64,000 nucleotides of DNA from Syntrophomonadaceae bacterium (GCA_018333865.1 JAGXSE010000009.1:201460-265459), one strand, 5' to 3'. Numbered from the stretch's first letter, positions 1-9,536 are shown. The notes: generated by a model not told the origin, from the sequence alone. Numbers and translations are program-made.

Positions 1-719
1 CGGTCAGCGGTGGAAAAGGCCACTGTCTGAGCCAACCTTTCCACCAGCATGGCCGTGTAAAAGTCGGTGTTGCTGCCCACATTAATCGCCGCTTTAGCTA
101 AACTTACCGCTACAGGCCCTTTGGCCAAGATCTTTTCGGCCATCTCCCGGGCAGCAACCATTAATTGTTCCGGCTCCACCACTTTGTTAACCAAGCCGAT
201 CCGCTGGGCTTCGGCAGCATCCAGGATCTCGCCGGTAAAGATCAGTTCTTTCGCCTTCCCTATTCCCACCAGCCGCTGCAAGCGAAGTGTGCCGCCAGCC
301 CCAGGAATAATCCCCAGGCCGGCTTCGGGCTGGCCAAACTTGGAGCGGGTGGTGGCAATCCGGATATCACAAGCCATAGCAACCTCACAGCCTCCACCCA
401 GGGCAAAGCCGTCGATGGCCGCCAGCACCGGCTTGTTTAAATACTCAATCTCGTTTAAGGTCTCACTGGCTTCGCTTTTTAAGACATCCAAGGTTTTTCG
501 CTCTTTCAGTGACCCGATATCCGCCCCGGAGGCAAAGGCCTTTCCACCGGCCCCGGTGAGGATGACCACCTTTACTTCATCGTCGAATTTCATCTCCCGA
601 AAAGCCGCCCTTAGCTCAGCCCAGGTCTTTGGGTCCAGGGCATTCCTGACTTCCGGCCGGTTGATGGTGATCACCGCCAGCGGGCCTTCCCTGGAAATCA
701 ACAGGTTCTGATACGACAC
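1..719 (-). CDS. enoyl-CoA hydratase / crotonase (C-terminus cut by window edge)
   Basis: Crotonase-fold enzyme that would hydrate crotonyl-CoA (or a related enoyl-CoA) to the 3-hydroxyacyl-CoA in the cytoplasm. About 239 residues are visible and the family is usually about 260, so only the last 20 or so are missing beyond base 1. The oxyanion-hole segment FALGGGCEVAMACD lies near residues 105-118. The two catalytic acids match E112 (in GGGCEVAM) and E132 (in FGQPEAGLG), and both are present. The GTG at 719 is chosen because GGGAGG lies just upstream and the protein then begins VSYQNLLISREG; the nearby ATG is in another frame. It is last in a run of beta-oxidation-type genes and follows an hbd gene by 16 bases. 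The family is certain; the exact substrate is inferred from the neighbours. Confidence 0.93.
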   Translation of the reverse strand, partial: MSYQNLLISREGPLAVITINRPEVRNALDPKTWAELRAAFREMKFDDEVKVVILTGAGGKAFASGADIGSLKERKTLDVLKSEASETLNEIEYLNKPVLAAIDGFALGGGCEVAMACDIRIATTRSKFGQPEAGLGIIPGAGGTLRLQRLVGIGKAKELIFTGEILDAAEAQRIGLVNKVVEPEQLMVAAREMAEKILAKGPVAVSLAKAAINVGSNTDFYTAMLVERLAQTVAFSTAD

Positions 720-735
720 GCCATCTCCTCCCTTA

Positions 736-1596
736 CTAAGTATGATCCCGGTAATCGTAAACACCCACGCCCACCTTCCGGCCCAGCCGACCGGCCTTTA
801 CATACTTGATCAGTAACGGACAGGGCCGGAATTTTTCGCCCAGGCTGGCATGCAAATACTCCAGAACCTTCAGCCTGGTGTCCCAGCCCACCAGATCCCC
901 CATTTCGAAGGGTCCCATCGGGTGATTGAGCCCCAGCTTCAAAGCCTTATCGATATCCCGAGCCGAGGCCACTCCTTCCATTAGCATGTAAAATGCTTCG
1001 TTGCCAATCATGGCATTGATGCGGCTGGTGGCAAAACCAGGAAACTCATTGATCTCGACTGTCTCTTTACCCATGCGGGCAGCAACTTCTTTTGTAATGG
1101 CTACGGCCAAGTCGCAAGTTTCCAGGCCCCGCACAATCTCCACCAACTTCATGATGTGGGCCGGGTTGAAAAAATGCATCCCCACCACCATCTGCGGCCG
1201 TTTGGTTACAGCGGCAATTTCCGTGATGCTTTTAGCCGAGGTATTTGTGCTCAACACTACATGGGGTTGGCAAAGCCGGTCCAGTTCCATAAAAACCTGG
1301 TGTTTTAGCGGGAGGTCTTCCGGTACTGCCTCAATCACGAAATCCGCCGCTTCTACCGCCGCCGGCAAACTCGTCGCCGGGTTAATCCTGTTCAGGGCCT
1401 CTTCCTTGGCCTGGCTTGATAGCTTGCCGATTTCCACTCCTTTTTCCAGGTTTTTTGTGATTGCGCCAATTGCCTTTGTTAAAATTTCCTCGCTGATGTC
1501 CTGCAGGCTTACCTGATAACCCCCCAAGGCAGCCATATGGGCGATACCCCGACCCATTAACCCTGCTCCCAGCACGGCCACTTTCTTAATTGTCAT
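736..1596 (-). CDS. hbd: 3-hydroxyacyl-CoA (3-hydroxybutyryl-CoA) dehydrogenase, copy 1
   Basis: NAD(P)-dependent oxidation of 3-hydroxybutyryl-CoA to acetoacetyl-CoA. The 286-residue length is normal for the stand-alone short HBD family. The N-terminal Rossmann motif GAGLMG covers residues 10-15. The catalytic His is H141 in GMHFFNPAH, paired with E153. The C-terminal domain has the family segment LGLNHPMGPFEMGDL. It lies between a crotonase gene and a second hbd gene, as expected for a crotonyl-CoA to acetyl-CoA module. Translation is set by AAGGA seven bases before the ATG; that site is partly inside a small hairpin (see 1605-1620). Two dissimilar HBDs side by side suggest different stereochemistry, chain length or cofactor, but the sequence alone does not say which. 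Confidence 0.93.
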   Translation of the reverse strand: MTIKKVAVLGAGLMGRGIAHMAALGGYQVSLQDISEEILTKAIGAITKNLEKGVEIGKLSSQAKEEALNRINPATSLPAAVEAADFVIEAVPEDLPLKHQVFMELDRLCQPHVVLSTNTSAKSITEIAAVTKRPQMVVGMHFFNPAHIMKLVEIVRGLETCDLAVAITKEVAARMGKETVEINEFPGFATSRINAMIGNEAFYMLMEGVASARDIDKALKLGLNHPMGPFEMGDLVGWDTRLKVLEYLHASLGEKFRPCPLLIKYVKAGRLGRKVGVGVYDYRDHT

Positions 1597-1604
1597 CGCT
1601 GTTC

Positions 1605-1620
1605 CTTGCCCGAAGGCAAG
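1605..1620 (-). promoter_or_regulatory. UUCG hairpin over the hbd ribosome binding site
   Basis: On the minus strand the leader reads CTTGCC-TTCG-GGCAAG, a six-pair stem closed by the very stable C(UUCG)G tetraloop. Its 3' arm overlaps the AAGGA that serves hbd copy 1, while a stronger AAAGGAGGGG lies just upstream of the hairpin, too far from the ATG unless the hairpin brings it near. It could tune hbd translation within the operon. The structure is read directly; the effect is inferred. Confidence 0.5.
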
Positions 1621-1656
1621 CTCCCCTCCTTTACCTGTGACAGGTTTTTACTGCTA

Positions 1657-2523
1657 TCAAGTATAATCATAGAAACCCTTGCCCGTCTTTTTTCCCCACT
1701 CGCCTTTTTTATACTTTTCCTCAATCACCCTGGGCGGGCGGTCCTCCTCCAGGCCTGTTTCACTGAAGCGTTGTGCCCGCACCAGGTACGAAACATCGAT
1801 ACCATTCAGATCCATCAGCCGGAAAGGTCCCAACGGGTAACGCAAGGCCTTTTCTACGGCCAGATCGATCTCCTCATGGTTAGCAATCCCCTGTTCCAAC
1901 AAGGAGCAGGCTTCCCTGACCACTGCCCCCAAAATCCTGTTGGCCACAAACCCGGAAATCTCTTTTTTTAGTAAAATAGGAATTTTCCCCGTCCGGCGGG
2001 ACAGCTCCATAATTAACTGGGCGCTTTCTTCCGAGGTGTGAGGACCCTGAACTACCTCCACCAGCTCCATCACCAGGGCCGGGTTAAAGTAATGCATGTT
2101 CAAGACTTTGGCCGGACGATTGGTTGCGTCAGCGATTTTGGAGCTGACAATGGTGGAGCTGTTGGAAGCAAGGATGGTGCGGGCTGGGCAGATACTGTCC
2201 AGCGCGGCGAAAAGCTGCCTTTTAACGTCCAGTTTTTCCACCACTGCTTCAATCACCACATCCGCATCCCTGGCAGCGGTTTCCAGATCGGCTGCAAAAA
2301 CAATGGCCGCTTTAGCTTCCTCTGCTTTTTCCCCAGTCATTTTCCCCTTTGCTACTCGTGATGCCAGGTATTCCGCCGCCCAGTCCCGCGCTTTTTGCAA
2401 GACCTCCGGAGCAGTGTCCGTCAATGCTACCTGGTACCCATACAGTGCGGTATGCAGGGCAATCTGGGAGCCCATGGTCCCGGCACCAACTATGCAGACC
2501 TTTTTTACGTCTTCAATCCGCAT
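1657..2523 (-). CDS. hbd: 3-hydroxyacyl-CoA dehydrogenase, copy 2
   Basis: Second NAD-dependent 3-hydroxyacyl-CoA dehydrogenase, 288 residues, clearly diverged from copy 1. The Rossmann motif GAGTMG is at 13-18, the catalytic His is H144 in NMHYFNPAL and its partner is E156. The C-terminal domain holds EISGFVANRI and RYPLGPFRLMDLNG. The ATG is preceded by GGAGGAG with good spacing. It lies 60 bases upstream of copy 1 and 22 bases downstream of the CoA-transferase gene, so it is co-transcribed. The family is certain; why two copies are kept is unknown. Confidence 0.93.
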   Translation of the reverse strand: MRIEDVKKVCIVGAGTMGSQIALHTALYGYQVALTDTAPEVLQKARDWAAEYLASRVAKGKMTGEKAEEAKAAIVFAADLETAARDADVVIEAVVEKLDVKRQLFAALDSICPARTILASNSSTIVSSKIADATNRPAKVLNMHYFNPALVMELVEVVQGPHTSEESAQLIMELSRRTGKIPILLKKEISGFVANRILGAVVREACSLLEQGIANHEEIDLAVEKALRYPLGPFRLMDLNGIDVSYLVRAQRFSETGLEEDRPPRVIEEKYKKGEWGKKTGKGFYDYT

Positions 2524-2545
2524 CTTTTTTGCTCCTCCTCTTTGG

Positions 2546-3733
2546 CTAAATTACCCCCTCCTGCCGGAGGGCTGCCAGTTCTTCTTCCGTCATGTCAAGT
2601 AACTCTCTATACACCTCCTGGTTATGCTGCCCCAGGGTAGCAGGGGGCAGCCTGACAGTGCCAGGAGTCGCGGACAGCTTGACCGGGAAGCCCAGCAGGG
2701 GCAAAATACCCATGACAGGATGCTCCACTTCCAGGATCATCTCCCTGGCCTTAAGATGGGGGTCCTTAGCTACCTGGGCGATGGAATTGACCGGGCCGCT
2801 GGGAATCCCGGCTTTGTCCAGCTCATTGACGGCCTCTGTCACTGATCTGGCGGCTACCCAGAGGCTGATCGCCTGGTCTAGCTCCGCTTCGTTTTGTTTA
2901 CGGGAGTATGCACCGGCAAACCGGGGATCTGCGCTCAGATCGGGCCGCCCGATTAGATGCATCAAACGGTGAAAAAGGTTGTCGGCATTGGCCGATATGT
3001 AAAGGTATCCGTCTTTTGCTTGATAAGCGTTGCTCGGGGCAGTCAAGGGACGGTTGTTTCCGGCTCTTTTAATCTCCGTGCCCAGCAGGAGATAGACTGT
3101 GATGGCATTTTCCAGCAAGGTGACCAGCCCATCCAGCAAGGCCACATCCACATGCTGGCCGATGCCGTATCTTTCCCGGGCAAACAAGGCCAGCATCGTG
3201 CCCAAGGCGCCGTAAATCCCCGTCGTGATATCGGCTATCACTGGGCCGGCCTTGACAGGGGGGCCTTCCGGAAAACCGGTCAAATCCATCATCCCTCCCA
3301 TAGCCTGGATCACCATGTCCAGGGCCTGCCGGTCCCGGTAGGGGCCATACTGGCCAAACCCGGAGATGGAGGTTAGGATGAGGCGGGGGTTGAGCTGGCT
3401 TAAGTCGCGATAACCCAAGCCCATCCGGTCCAGCACGCCTGGCCGCAGGTTTTCGATCACCACATCGGCCTCTCTTGCCATCTGTTTAAACATCTCCCGG
3501 CCTTTTTCGGATTGCAGATTAAGGGTGACCGCCCTTTTATTCAGGTTGAAGGCGGTATAGTAGAGGCTTTCCCCTTTGTAATGGGGTCCGAGCTGCCGCC
3601 CGACCTCCCCTTCCCCTGGCCGTTCGATTTTAATCACATCTGCCCCCATGCCGGCCAAGATCTGGCCGCAAAAAGGACCGGCAATAAAATGGGTCAGCTC
3701 CAAAATCTTGATACCTTCCAGACATGTGCGCAC
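2546..3733 (-). CDS. CaiB/BaiF-type class III CoA-transferase
   Basis: Family III CoA-transferase moving CoA between acyl-CoA and a free acid through an aspartyl-CoA thioester. About 395 residues, typical length. The N-terminus LEGIKILELTHFIAGPF and the segment GPVIADITTGIYGALG, whose Asp is the expected nucleophile, are family hallmarks. The more upstream start would give eight extra residues; the GTG at 3733 is preferred because AAAAGGAGGG lies nine bases before it. It lies between the acyl-CoA synthetase gene and hbd copy 2, so it probably activates the transported acid using a product CoA-ester. The substrate cannot be read from sequence. Confidence 0.9.
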   Translation of the reverse strand: MRTCLEGIKILELTHFIAGPFCGQILAGMGADVIKIERPGEGEVGRQLGPHYKGESLYYTAFNLNKRAVTLNLQSEKGREMFKQMAREADVVIENLRPGVLDRMGLGYRDLSQLNPRLILTSISGFGQYGPYRDRQALDMVIQAMGGMMDLTGFPEGPPVKAGPVIADITTGIYGALGTMLALFARERYGIGQHVDVALLDGLVTLLENAITVYLLLGTEIKRAGNNRPLTAPSNAYQAKDGYLYISANADNLFHRLMHLIGRPDLSADPRFAGAYSRKQNEAELDQAISLWVAARSVTEAVNELDKAGIPSGPVNSIAQVAKDPHLKAREMILEVEHPVMGILPLLGFPVKLSATPGTVRLPPATLGQHNQEVYRELLDMTEEELAALRQEGVI

Positions 3734-3765
3734 CTGTAGTTCCCTCCTTTTCGCCACTTCCAGGA

Positions 3766-5919
3766 CTAGTTTTTGATCACCAGCGCGTCAGCCACTTTTA
3801 CCCCCTGCCCCCGGGGCAAGACGATTAAGGGATTGATATCCAGCTCCTTAATTTCTCCCCGCAGGTCAACCGCCAGCTCGCACAGCCTGAGCAGGGTGTC
3901 TACCAAGGCATCTACATCTGCCGGCGGCGCTCCCCGCACACCCTGCAAGAGGGGATAACCCTTGATTTCGCTAATCATCTCTTCTGCGTCCTCCCTGGTT
4001 AACGGCGCTATCCGGCAGGAAACGTCCTTTAACACCTCCACAAAGATGCCGCCCAGCCCGAACATGACCACAGGACCAAAGGGGCTGTCGTTATTGACGC
4101 CCAGGATGACTTCAATCCCTTTGCCCACCATTTCCTGAACCACGGCGCCCCTGATCTCAGCTGCCGGTGCGTAAGCCCTGGCATTGGCCATCACTTCCCG
4201 GAAAGCCGCTTCCACCTCTTCCCGGGTGGTTAGGTTCAAACGAATAGCCCTGGCTTCTGTCTTATGGGCAATATCCTTAGATTCTATCTTCACACAAACG
4301 GGAAAGCCCAGCTTTTCCGTCAGGTCCCCCGCCTCCTTGGCAGTAGTGGCCAAGTCTTCCCTGGTTACCGGAATCCCGTAAGACTGCAGCAATTTTTTGG
4401 ACTGGCGTTCCGTCAGGGTCCTGGAGGGGATTTCTTGCAGCCATCCGGTGTCCCCTGGGGATTGCCGGATCCGGTCGGCGGATGCTGCCGCACCACCACT
4501 TTTTTTGCGCATAAACTGCCCGTAGCGGACCAAGGCTCCCAAGGCCTGGGCAGTCTGGCCCGGGGTGTCGTAACAGGGGACCCCCTGGTCTTTCAGCAGT
4601 TGGCGCGCCTCCGGAGCCAGCCCCTTGGCGCCGCTCCAGGTGACCACCACCGGCTTATCCGTGCTTGCCGCCACCGCCGCGATATCGGTAACCAGCTGGT
4701 GGGCCAGTTGCCCGGTGGCGGTGCTTAACATCACTGTCACCATCTGAATGGAGGGGTCTGCCAGGAGGATGTGCATGGCCCGGCGGAACAGGGTGGTGTC
4801 CTGCAATACCTGGCCGGTCACATCCACCGGGTTCATGGCGCTGCCAAAAGGAGGAATGATCTTTAACAGCTCTTCCCTGGTGGTGCCGCTGAGTTCCGGC
4901 AACTTCAGCCCATGGTCTTCCGCGTGGTCGGCCATCAGGATACCGGCCCCGCCGGAAGCTGTGACCACCGCCAGACCATTGCCGGTGGGGATCTTGCCCG
5001 GGACAACAGCAAGGGCCATATCCACCAGGTCTGACATGTCATTGGCCAGCAAAACGCCGGTTTGGCGGAAAAGAGCGGTATAGACGGCGTGGCTACCGGT
5101 CATTGAGGCGGTATGAGAAATGGCTGCTCTGGCGCCGACCTCAGTCCGCCCGACCTTTAACACCAGAATCGGCTTATTCTGCAGGGAGGCTTGCCGGGCC
5201 AGATTAAAAAACTCCGCTCCATCGCGCCATCCCTCCAGGTAGACCAGGATGACCCGCGTAACCGGATCCTCGATCATGAAGCGCAGGTAATCGGCGACAG
5301 TCAGGTCTACTTCATTGCCGGAACTGATAACATAGGAAAAGCCCAGGCCCGCCTCTGCCGCAAAGGTGAATAAGCCATGGCCCAGCGCGCCGCTCTGGGA
5401 CACCAGGCCCACCGGTCCGGGCTTGTAGCCGTTTTTCTCGAAGACCGGGCTGAAGGTGGCCACCACCTGCCCAGGGAGGTTAACTGTGCCGAAGCAGTTT
5501 GGACCGCAAATCCGCATCCCGCTGGACCGGGCCAGGCTAGCCAGGCGCTCCTGCAGTTGTTTCCCTTCTTCTCCCACCTCGGCAAAGCCAGAGGTAAAAA
5601 TAACCGCATTTTTAACTCCCTTTGCCCCGCACTCTGCCAGGGAAGCCAACAGCCGCTCGGCGGAAACGGCGACGATGGCCAGATCCACCTCGCCAGGGAT
5701 ATCCGCTACACTGGGGTAGCAGCGGAAGCCGGCAATCTCGCCATACTTCGGGTTAACCGGGTATATATATCCTTGATAACCATTGCCAGCCAGGTACTTG
5801 ATCGGCCGGCCGCCGATGCTGTCCGGATTGTTGGACGCACCGATTATGGCCACACTGCGGGGGTAGAAAAATGATCTCAATTCTTCGGCGGTGGCTTGCA
5901 CCCGCTTCCTCCTCCTCAT
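3766..5919 (-). CDS. acetate/acyl-CoA ligase (ADP-forming), fused alpha-beta subunits
   Basis: NDP-forming acyl-CoA synthetase that converts acyl-CoA + ADP + Pi to acid + CoA + ATP, the usual ATP-yielding last step in anaerobes that make acetate from acetyl-CoA. From the ATG it is about 717 residues in one chain: CoA-binding Rossmann domain (FFYPRSVAIIGASNNP near the start), succinyl-CoA ligase-like domains carrying the phospho-His motif SHTASMTG, then a C-terminal ATP-grasp domain with GLGGIFVEVLKDV. The first possible start overlaps the thiolase gene. The ATG at 5919 has AAGGA, inside the thiolase stop region, at good spacing. A GTG at 5901 is also credible because the codons between are themselves a run of AGGAGG. 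It follows the thiolase gene, matching thiolase, then acetyl-CoA, then acetate + ATP. Confidence 0.93.
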   Translation of the reverse strand: MRRRKRVQATAEELRSFFYPRSVAIIGASNNPDSIGGRPIKYLAGNGYQGYIYPVNPKYGEIAGFRCYPSVADIPGEVDLAIVAVSAERLLASLAECGAKGVKNAVIFTSGFAEVGEEGKQLQERLASLARSSGMRICGPNCFGTVNLPGQVVATFSPVFEKNGYKPGPVGLVSQSGALGHGLFTFAAEAGLGFSYVISSGNEVDLTVADYLRFMIEDPVTRVILVYLEGWRDGAEFFNLARQASLQNKPILVLKVGRTEVGARAAISHTASMTGSHAVYTALFRQTGVLLANDMSDLVDMALAVVPGKIPTGNGLAVVTASGGAGILMADHAEDHGLKLPELSGTTREELLKIIPPFGSAMNPVDVTGQVLQDTTLFRRAMHILLADPSIQMVTVMLSTATGQLAHQLVTDIAAVAASTDKPVVVTWSGAKGLAPEARQLLKDQGVPCYDTPGQTAQALGALVRYGQFMRKKSGGAAASADRIRQSPGDTGWLQEIPSRTLTERQSKKLLQSYGIPVTREDLATTAKEAGDLTEKLGFPVCVKIESKDIAHKTEARAIRLNLTTREEVEAAFREVMANARAYAPAAEIRGAVVQEMVGKGIEVILGVNNDSPFGPVVMFGLGGIFVEVLKDVSCRIAPLTREDAEEMISEIKGYPLLQGVRGAPPADVDALVDTLLRLCELAVDLRGEIKELDINPLIVLPRGQGVKVADALVIKN

Positions 5920-5930
5920 AGTTAATATCC

Positions 5931-7118
5931 TTAGACCATTTCCACTATAGTGGCCATACCCTGGCCTCCGCCCACGCAAAGGGTAGCCAATCCATAACGG
6001 CTTTGCCGCCTGGCCATTTCATGGAGCAGGGTGACGATTAGGCGGGTGCCTGTGCTGCCCAGGGGATGCCCTAAGGCTATCGCGCCACCGTTGACATTGA
6101 TTTTTTCGAGGTCAAGACTTAATTCTCTGATTACGGCCAGGGCTTGCGCAGCAAAGGCCTCGTTTAATTCGATCAGGTCGATGTCAGCCAAGGTAAGCCC
6201 GGTTTTGTCCAAAACCTTGGCCACTGCCGGCACCGGGCCAATACCCATCACCCGGGGGGAAACCCCAGCAACAGCGATACCGACGACCCGGGCCAGGGGT
6301 TTAACCCCTAAGGATTTCACTTTGTCCCCCGACATCACCACCATCGCCGAGGCCCCGTCGTTACGGCCGCAGGAATTCCCCGCTGTCACCGATCCTCCCG
6401 GCTTGAAAGCCGGTTTTAGTTTGGCCAAGGCAACCAAAGAAGTGTCGGGCCGGGGGAATTCATCCACAGCAAACTGTACGCTGCCCTTTTTCCCCATCAC
6501 ATCGACCGGTACGATCTCAGCTTGAAATTTCCCTTCGGCGATGGCCCTGGCAGCCAGCTCCTGGCTTCTTAAAGCGAACAGGTCCTGGTCTTCCCGGCTA
6601 ATGTGAAACTCCTCGGCCACATTCTCCGCAGTCTGGCCCATGCCCAGATTGGACCCGTAGGTTTCCACCGGCTGGGCCCGGGAACCACCTTCGATATTGG
6701 GATCGATCAGCTGCAGTTCTTCATCGCCAAAACGCCCGTTCCGGAGATAATGGGGCGAGCGGCTCATGTTCTCCGTGCCCCCCACCACCACGATCCCGCT
6801 TTCTCCCAGCATGATCTGCTGGCAGCCGCAGTTTAAAGCCTGCATGGCAGAAGCGCACAGGCGGTTGATGGTGTAGGCCGGCACTTCCTCCGGGATGCCG
6901 GTAGCCAAGGCTGCTACCCGGGCCACATTGGCGTTTTCGGTGCTCTGCCTGGCTTCGCCCATGATTACCTCGTCGACCTGGTCCGGCTTAAGCCCGGCCT
7001 TTTCCAACGCCGCAAGGATCGCCGCTTTGGCCAGGTCCCTTGCGGAAACTGTCCTTAAGGTGCCGCCAAACCTTCCGATCGCCGTCCTGGCTGCGCTGAC
7101 AATAAATACTTCGCGCAT
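5931..7118 (-). CDS. acetyl-CoA C-acetyltransferase (thiolase)
   Basis: Degradative/biosynthetic thiolase splitting acetoacetyl-CoA with CoA to two acetyl-CoA. The 395 residues match the family. The nucleophile is C88 in [12 protein letters not shown], the catalytic His is H351 in [10 protein letters not shown], and the second Cys is C381 in CVGGGQGM; all are intact. The ATG is preceded by GGAAGGGG. The stop codon overlaps the AAGGA of the acyl-CoA synthetase start, so the two are tightly linked. It lies directly downstream of the 4-hydroxybutyryl-CoA dehydratase-type gene. Confidence in the family is very high; acetoacetyl-CoA as substrate is inferred. Confidence 0.95.
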   Translation of the reverse strand: MREVFIVSAARTAIGRFGGTLRTVSARDLAKAAILAALEKAGLKPDQVDEVIMGEARQSTENANVARVAALATGIPEEVPAYTINRLCASAMQALNCGCQQIMLGESGIVVVGGTENMSRSPHYLRNGRFGDEELQLIDPNIEGGSRAQPVETYGSNLGMGQTAENVAEEFHISREDQDLFALRSQELAARAIAEGKFQAEIVPVDVMGKKGSVQFAVDEFPRPDTSLVALAKLKPAFKPGGSVTAGNSCGRNDGASAMVVMSGDKVKSLGVKPLARVVGIAVAGVSPRVMGIGPVPAVAKVLDKTGLTLADIDLIELNEAFAAQALAVIRELSLDLEKINVNGGAIALGHPLGSTGTRLIVTLLHEMARRQSRYGLATLCVGGGQGMATIVEMV

Positions 7119-7138
7119 TGTTTTTTTCCCCTTCCCGG

Positions 7139-8566
7139 TTAATCTGCTATACCTGCAAGGTATTTGGCAATTTTTTTCTTGGCCTCCAGGTCATACATGG
7201 CCCTGATGGCGATCTTTTCCATGATGGGCGAGCCGCCACCGTGGATGCCGCTGATTTGCGATGCCGCCCCCGGCGCCGAGGCAATCAGGTTTTCAATCAG
7301 CCGGTAGCATCGATGCACCTTTTCCGGCGGTACGTCAGCCTTGCGCATGATGTATTTATCTAAAAACCCCTTGGTTTTTGGGTTAATAAAGTCCTCTTCC
7401 TGGGGCAAGGTGGCGGCAAGGCCCCCGGCGATGTCGGCCAGGACTTCAAACTCATGGTAGATATTAACTCCGGCATGATAGCGGGCCACATTGGTATAGA
7501 CCACATCCGGGACACAGGTGCCGGAGGCCGTTTTCCGCCCGCAGACCGAGGCCGCGATCCCTGCGGCATAGACCAGTTCGGCAACAGTGATCATCTCGGC
7601 CAGTTTATCCCGCACATGGGAAGCCTTTTCGATGCCGTTATACTCTGCTACCAGGGCTGTGGCCCCCAGCAGGATGTCGGTCATCGCCGGTTTGCACCCG
7701 GAATAGCTGTGGCGGTGGTAGGTAGCGAACAGAGCCGCCAGTTGCCCGGCCTGCTTGGTCTCCCCGCAGAGGAAGACCCGTTCCCAGGGCACGAAAACGT
7801 CATCGAAAACAGTAATGGAGTGGGCAGCGCCGGTGTTTTCAATCGGGGCATGAAATTTTTTTCGTTTGCGCTGGTTATGGGCCACGCTGATCAGATAGAG
7901 CCCCTCGGCATCTGCCGGGATCGAAAAGGCAACCGCATAATCCCCGTCGTCCTTGGTCATCGCCCTGGTGGGGACAGCAATGATCTCGTCCGTATAAGGC
8001 GCAATGGTATTATGAGCCTTCGCCCCCCGGACCACAATCCCGTCGGCCCGCTTTCCCACTACCCTTAAGTACTGGTCCGGGTCCTTTTGCTCGAAGGGAC
8101 GCAAGCCGCGATCACCCTTGACATCGGTCTGAGCACAGTTGGCAACCAAGTCCCCGGCTTGAAAATAGTGCAGGAATTTTAAAAAGCGCTCATGGTAGCT
8201 AGTACCGTGTTCCAGATCGGCGTCTTTGGTCACCACCGAGAGGGCGCTCATGGCGTCAATCCCCATGCAACGCTGGATACAGCGGCCAGCCCTGTGACAC
8301 AAGAGGCGGGTCAATTTTTGCTTCTGCAAAAGATCATCAGTGTTCTGATGGATGTGGTTAAAACGGTTGATTTTCTCTCCTGTTAGGTGAGAAGTAGTGA
8401 TTAAAAGGCCTGCAAATTCCGGCTCCTGCACCAGGTTATAGGTCAGGCCGATAGTATGGATGCCGGGCATGAACTGGGGGTCGTCCCGGGGAACCAGTTT
8501 TCCCCCCAGGTAAACATTGGGACGCATCCCCCGCAGCTTGGTCAAATACTCTTCAAAGGTCCGCAT
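7139..8566 (-). CDS. abfD: 4-hydroxybutyryl-CoA dehydratase / vinylacetyl-CoA Delta-isomerase
   Basis: Member of the HpaB/4-hydroxyphenylacetate hydroxylase fold, 475 residues. The radical dehydratase branch binds one [4Fe-4S] cluster through three Cys and one His (C99, C103, H292, C299 in Clostridium aminobutyricum). Here the same pattern is present as C96 and C100 in GRCIQRCMG and H284 and C291 in [11 protein letters not shown], with spacings of 4 and 7 conserved. This argues for a true FAD/Fe-S dehydratase converting 4-hydroxybutyryl-CoA to crotonyl-CoA, not an oxygen-dependent hydroxylase. Crotonase, HBD, thiolase and ADP-forming ligase genes follow downstream, completing a route to acetate. 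Vinylacetyl-CoA isomerisation is the alternative activity of the same enzyme. Confidence 0.9.
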   Translation of the reverse strand: MRTFEEYLTKLRGMRPNVYLGGKLVPRDDPQFMPGIHTIGLTYNLVQEPEFAGLLITTSHLTGEKINRFNHIHQNTDDLLQKQKLTRLLCHRAGRCIQRCMGIDAMSALSVVTKDADLEHGTSYHERFLKFLHYFQAGDLVANCAQTDVKGDRGLRPFEQKDPDQYLRVVGKRADGIVVRGAKAHNTIAPYTDEIIAVPTRAMTKDDGDYAVAFSIPADAEGLYLISVAHNQRKRKKFHAPIENTGAAHSITVFDDVFVPWERVFLCGETKQAGQLAALFATYHRHSYSGCKPAMTDILLGATALVAEYNGIEKASHVRDKLAEMITVAELVYAAGIAASVCGRKTASGTCVPDVVYTNVARYHAGVNIYHEFEVLADIAGGLAATLPQEEDFINPKTKGFLDKYIMRKADVPPEKVHRCYRLIENLIASAPGAASQISGIHGGGSPIMEKIAIRAMYDLEAKKKIAKYLAGIAD

Positions 8567-8674
8567 TGGTTTTCCCCTCCTCCTTTGCTTAAATTATCGT
8601 AACTACACAGAAGTCAGACCCCCATGCCGCCAGCGGCGCCATCGGGAAGATGAAAAAGTTAGTGTGGGATGCCG

Positions 8675-9307
8675 TTAAACTACCCGGCCTAACTCCATTG
8701 GCCTGGCTGCTGCCAGCCCCATCTGGAAGGCTTTAAAATTGAGGCTGGCTGCTTCCCCTTTGAACTGGGCGGCAATAACCGGACTAAAGTCTCCTTCCCC
8801 CAAGGGAATTAACCGGGACCCAACAAGTGCCCCAACCATTACCATGTTAGCCACTACCGGATTGCCGGCCTCTATTGCCAGGTGAGAGGCCTCAATGGTC
8901 TGCACCAGCCGGCTCTGACGGCGGATTGCTTCCACCAGGACTTCCAGGGAGGGATACTGCATCTCGCCCCTGAGCACCCCCAGCGGATATACCGGGCGGG
9001 TATTCATCAAGACCATCGTCTCCGGATTACCGTATTCCCGTAAAATGCGCAAGGTCTCCAGGGGTTCCAAGCCCAGGACGATATCAGCCCGGCCCCTGGG
9101 AATCAGTGGTCCAAGACAAGCCTGCCGCCCCAGCCGCACATGGCTCATAACGGATCCCCCCCGCTGGGAAGCGCCAAAAGTCTCGCCCACCGTCACCTGA
9201 AAGCCCTGCCCGGCAGCGGCATGAGCCAGGACCTGAGAAGCCAGCACGTTTCCCTGGCCGCCAACGCCGGTAATCACGATATTGATCAGGCCTTGAATTG
9301 CTAACAT
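8675..9307 (-). CDS. iorB: indolepyruvate ferredoxin oxidoreductase, beta (gamma-domain) subunit
   Basis: Small subunit of a 2-oxoacid:ferredoxin oxidoreductase, about 210 residues from the ATG at 9307. It starts MLAIQGLINIVITGVGGQG, and the GVGGQG loop is diagnostic of the POR/KOR gamma domain. GETFGASQRGGSVMSHVR is the IorB-type signature. The longer frame upstream is a false extension that reads through a decayed copy of the iorA 3' end. The ATG has GGGAGG nine bases upstream. iorA ends 555 bases upstream instead of directly abutting, because extra DNA lies between them (see 9312-9862). A sigma-54 promoter at 9521-9536 gives iorB its own likely start of transcription. Confidence 0.92.
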   Translation of the reverse strand: MLAIQGLINIVITGVGGQGNVLASQVLAHAAAGQGFQVTVGETFGASQRGGSVMSHVRLGRQACLGPLIPRGRADIVLGLEPLETLRILREYGNPETMVLMNTRPVYPLGVLRGEMQYPSLEVLVEAIRRQSRLVQTIEASHLAIEAGNPVVANMVMVGALVGSRLIPLGEGDFSPVIAAQFKGEAASLNFKAFQMGLAAARPMELGRVV

Positions 9308-9311
9308 ATGA

Positions 9312-9406
9312 TCATACCTCCCTTTCCACCATGATCGCCTGCCGGGGACAAAGAGACGCGCAAACCCCGTAGCCGTTGCATATTGCGGCATCGATCCGGG
9401 CCTTGC
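9312..9406 (-). pseudogene. decayed duplicate of the 3' end of iorA
   Basis: This stretch matches the last part of iorA (9863-9961) at roughly nine of ten positions, including the stop codon. Read in the iorA frame it gives the C-terminal ferredoxin-like segment, but the first Cys pair is changed from CNGCGVC to CNGYGVC, so one cluster ligand is lost. It ends eight bases before the iorB ATG. This is probably the original iorA end that abutted iorB before extra DNA was inserted. It now forms part of the iorB leader. Confidence 0.85.
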
Positions 9407-9520
9407 CACAACTTACCGTGACTAGCTTTACGGGATGCCAGCTCTCCTGACCCTGAAGGGATTTTCAGGATAGGTTGCTGTTTGGATTGCAATTAGGATG
9501 CAGTAGATGCAGTTATATAT

Positions 9521-9536
9521 AGCAAATTTTGTGCCA
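9521..9536 (-). promoter_or_regulatory. sigma-54 promoter upstream of iorB
   Basis: On the minus strand the sequence is TGGCACAAAATTTGCT, which fits the -24/-12 pattern TGGCA-N6-TTGC with GG and GC exactly 10 bases apart. Transcription would start about 12 bases downstream of the GC and run through the decayed iorA tail into iorB and the genes after it. The same type of site occurs at 16596-16611 and 25770-25785. Confidence 0.75.

Noticed and set aside
8624-8641. Terminator of iorB's upstream neighbour near abfD
   Set aside because: The GCCGC/GCGGC stem is short, has no T-run, and lies between iorB and abfD, which appear to be co-transcribed.
9301-9492. A 63-codon minus-strand frame just upstream of iorB
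   Set aside because: It runs out of frame through the decayed copy of the iorA end and has no ribosome site.
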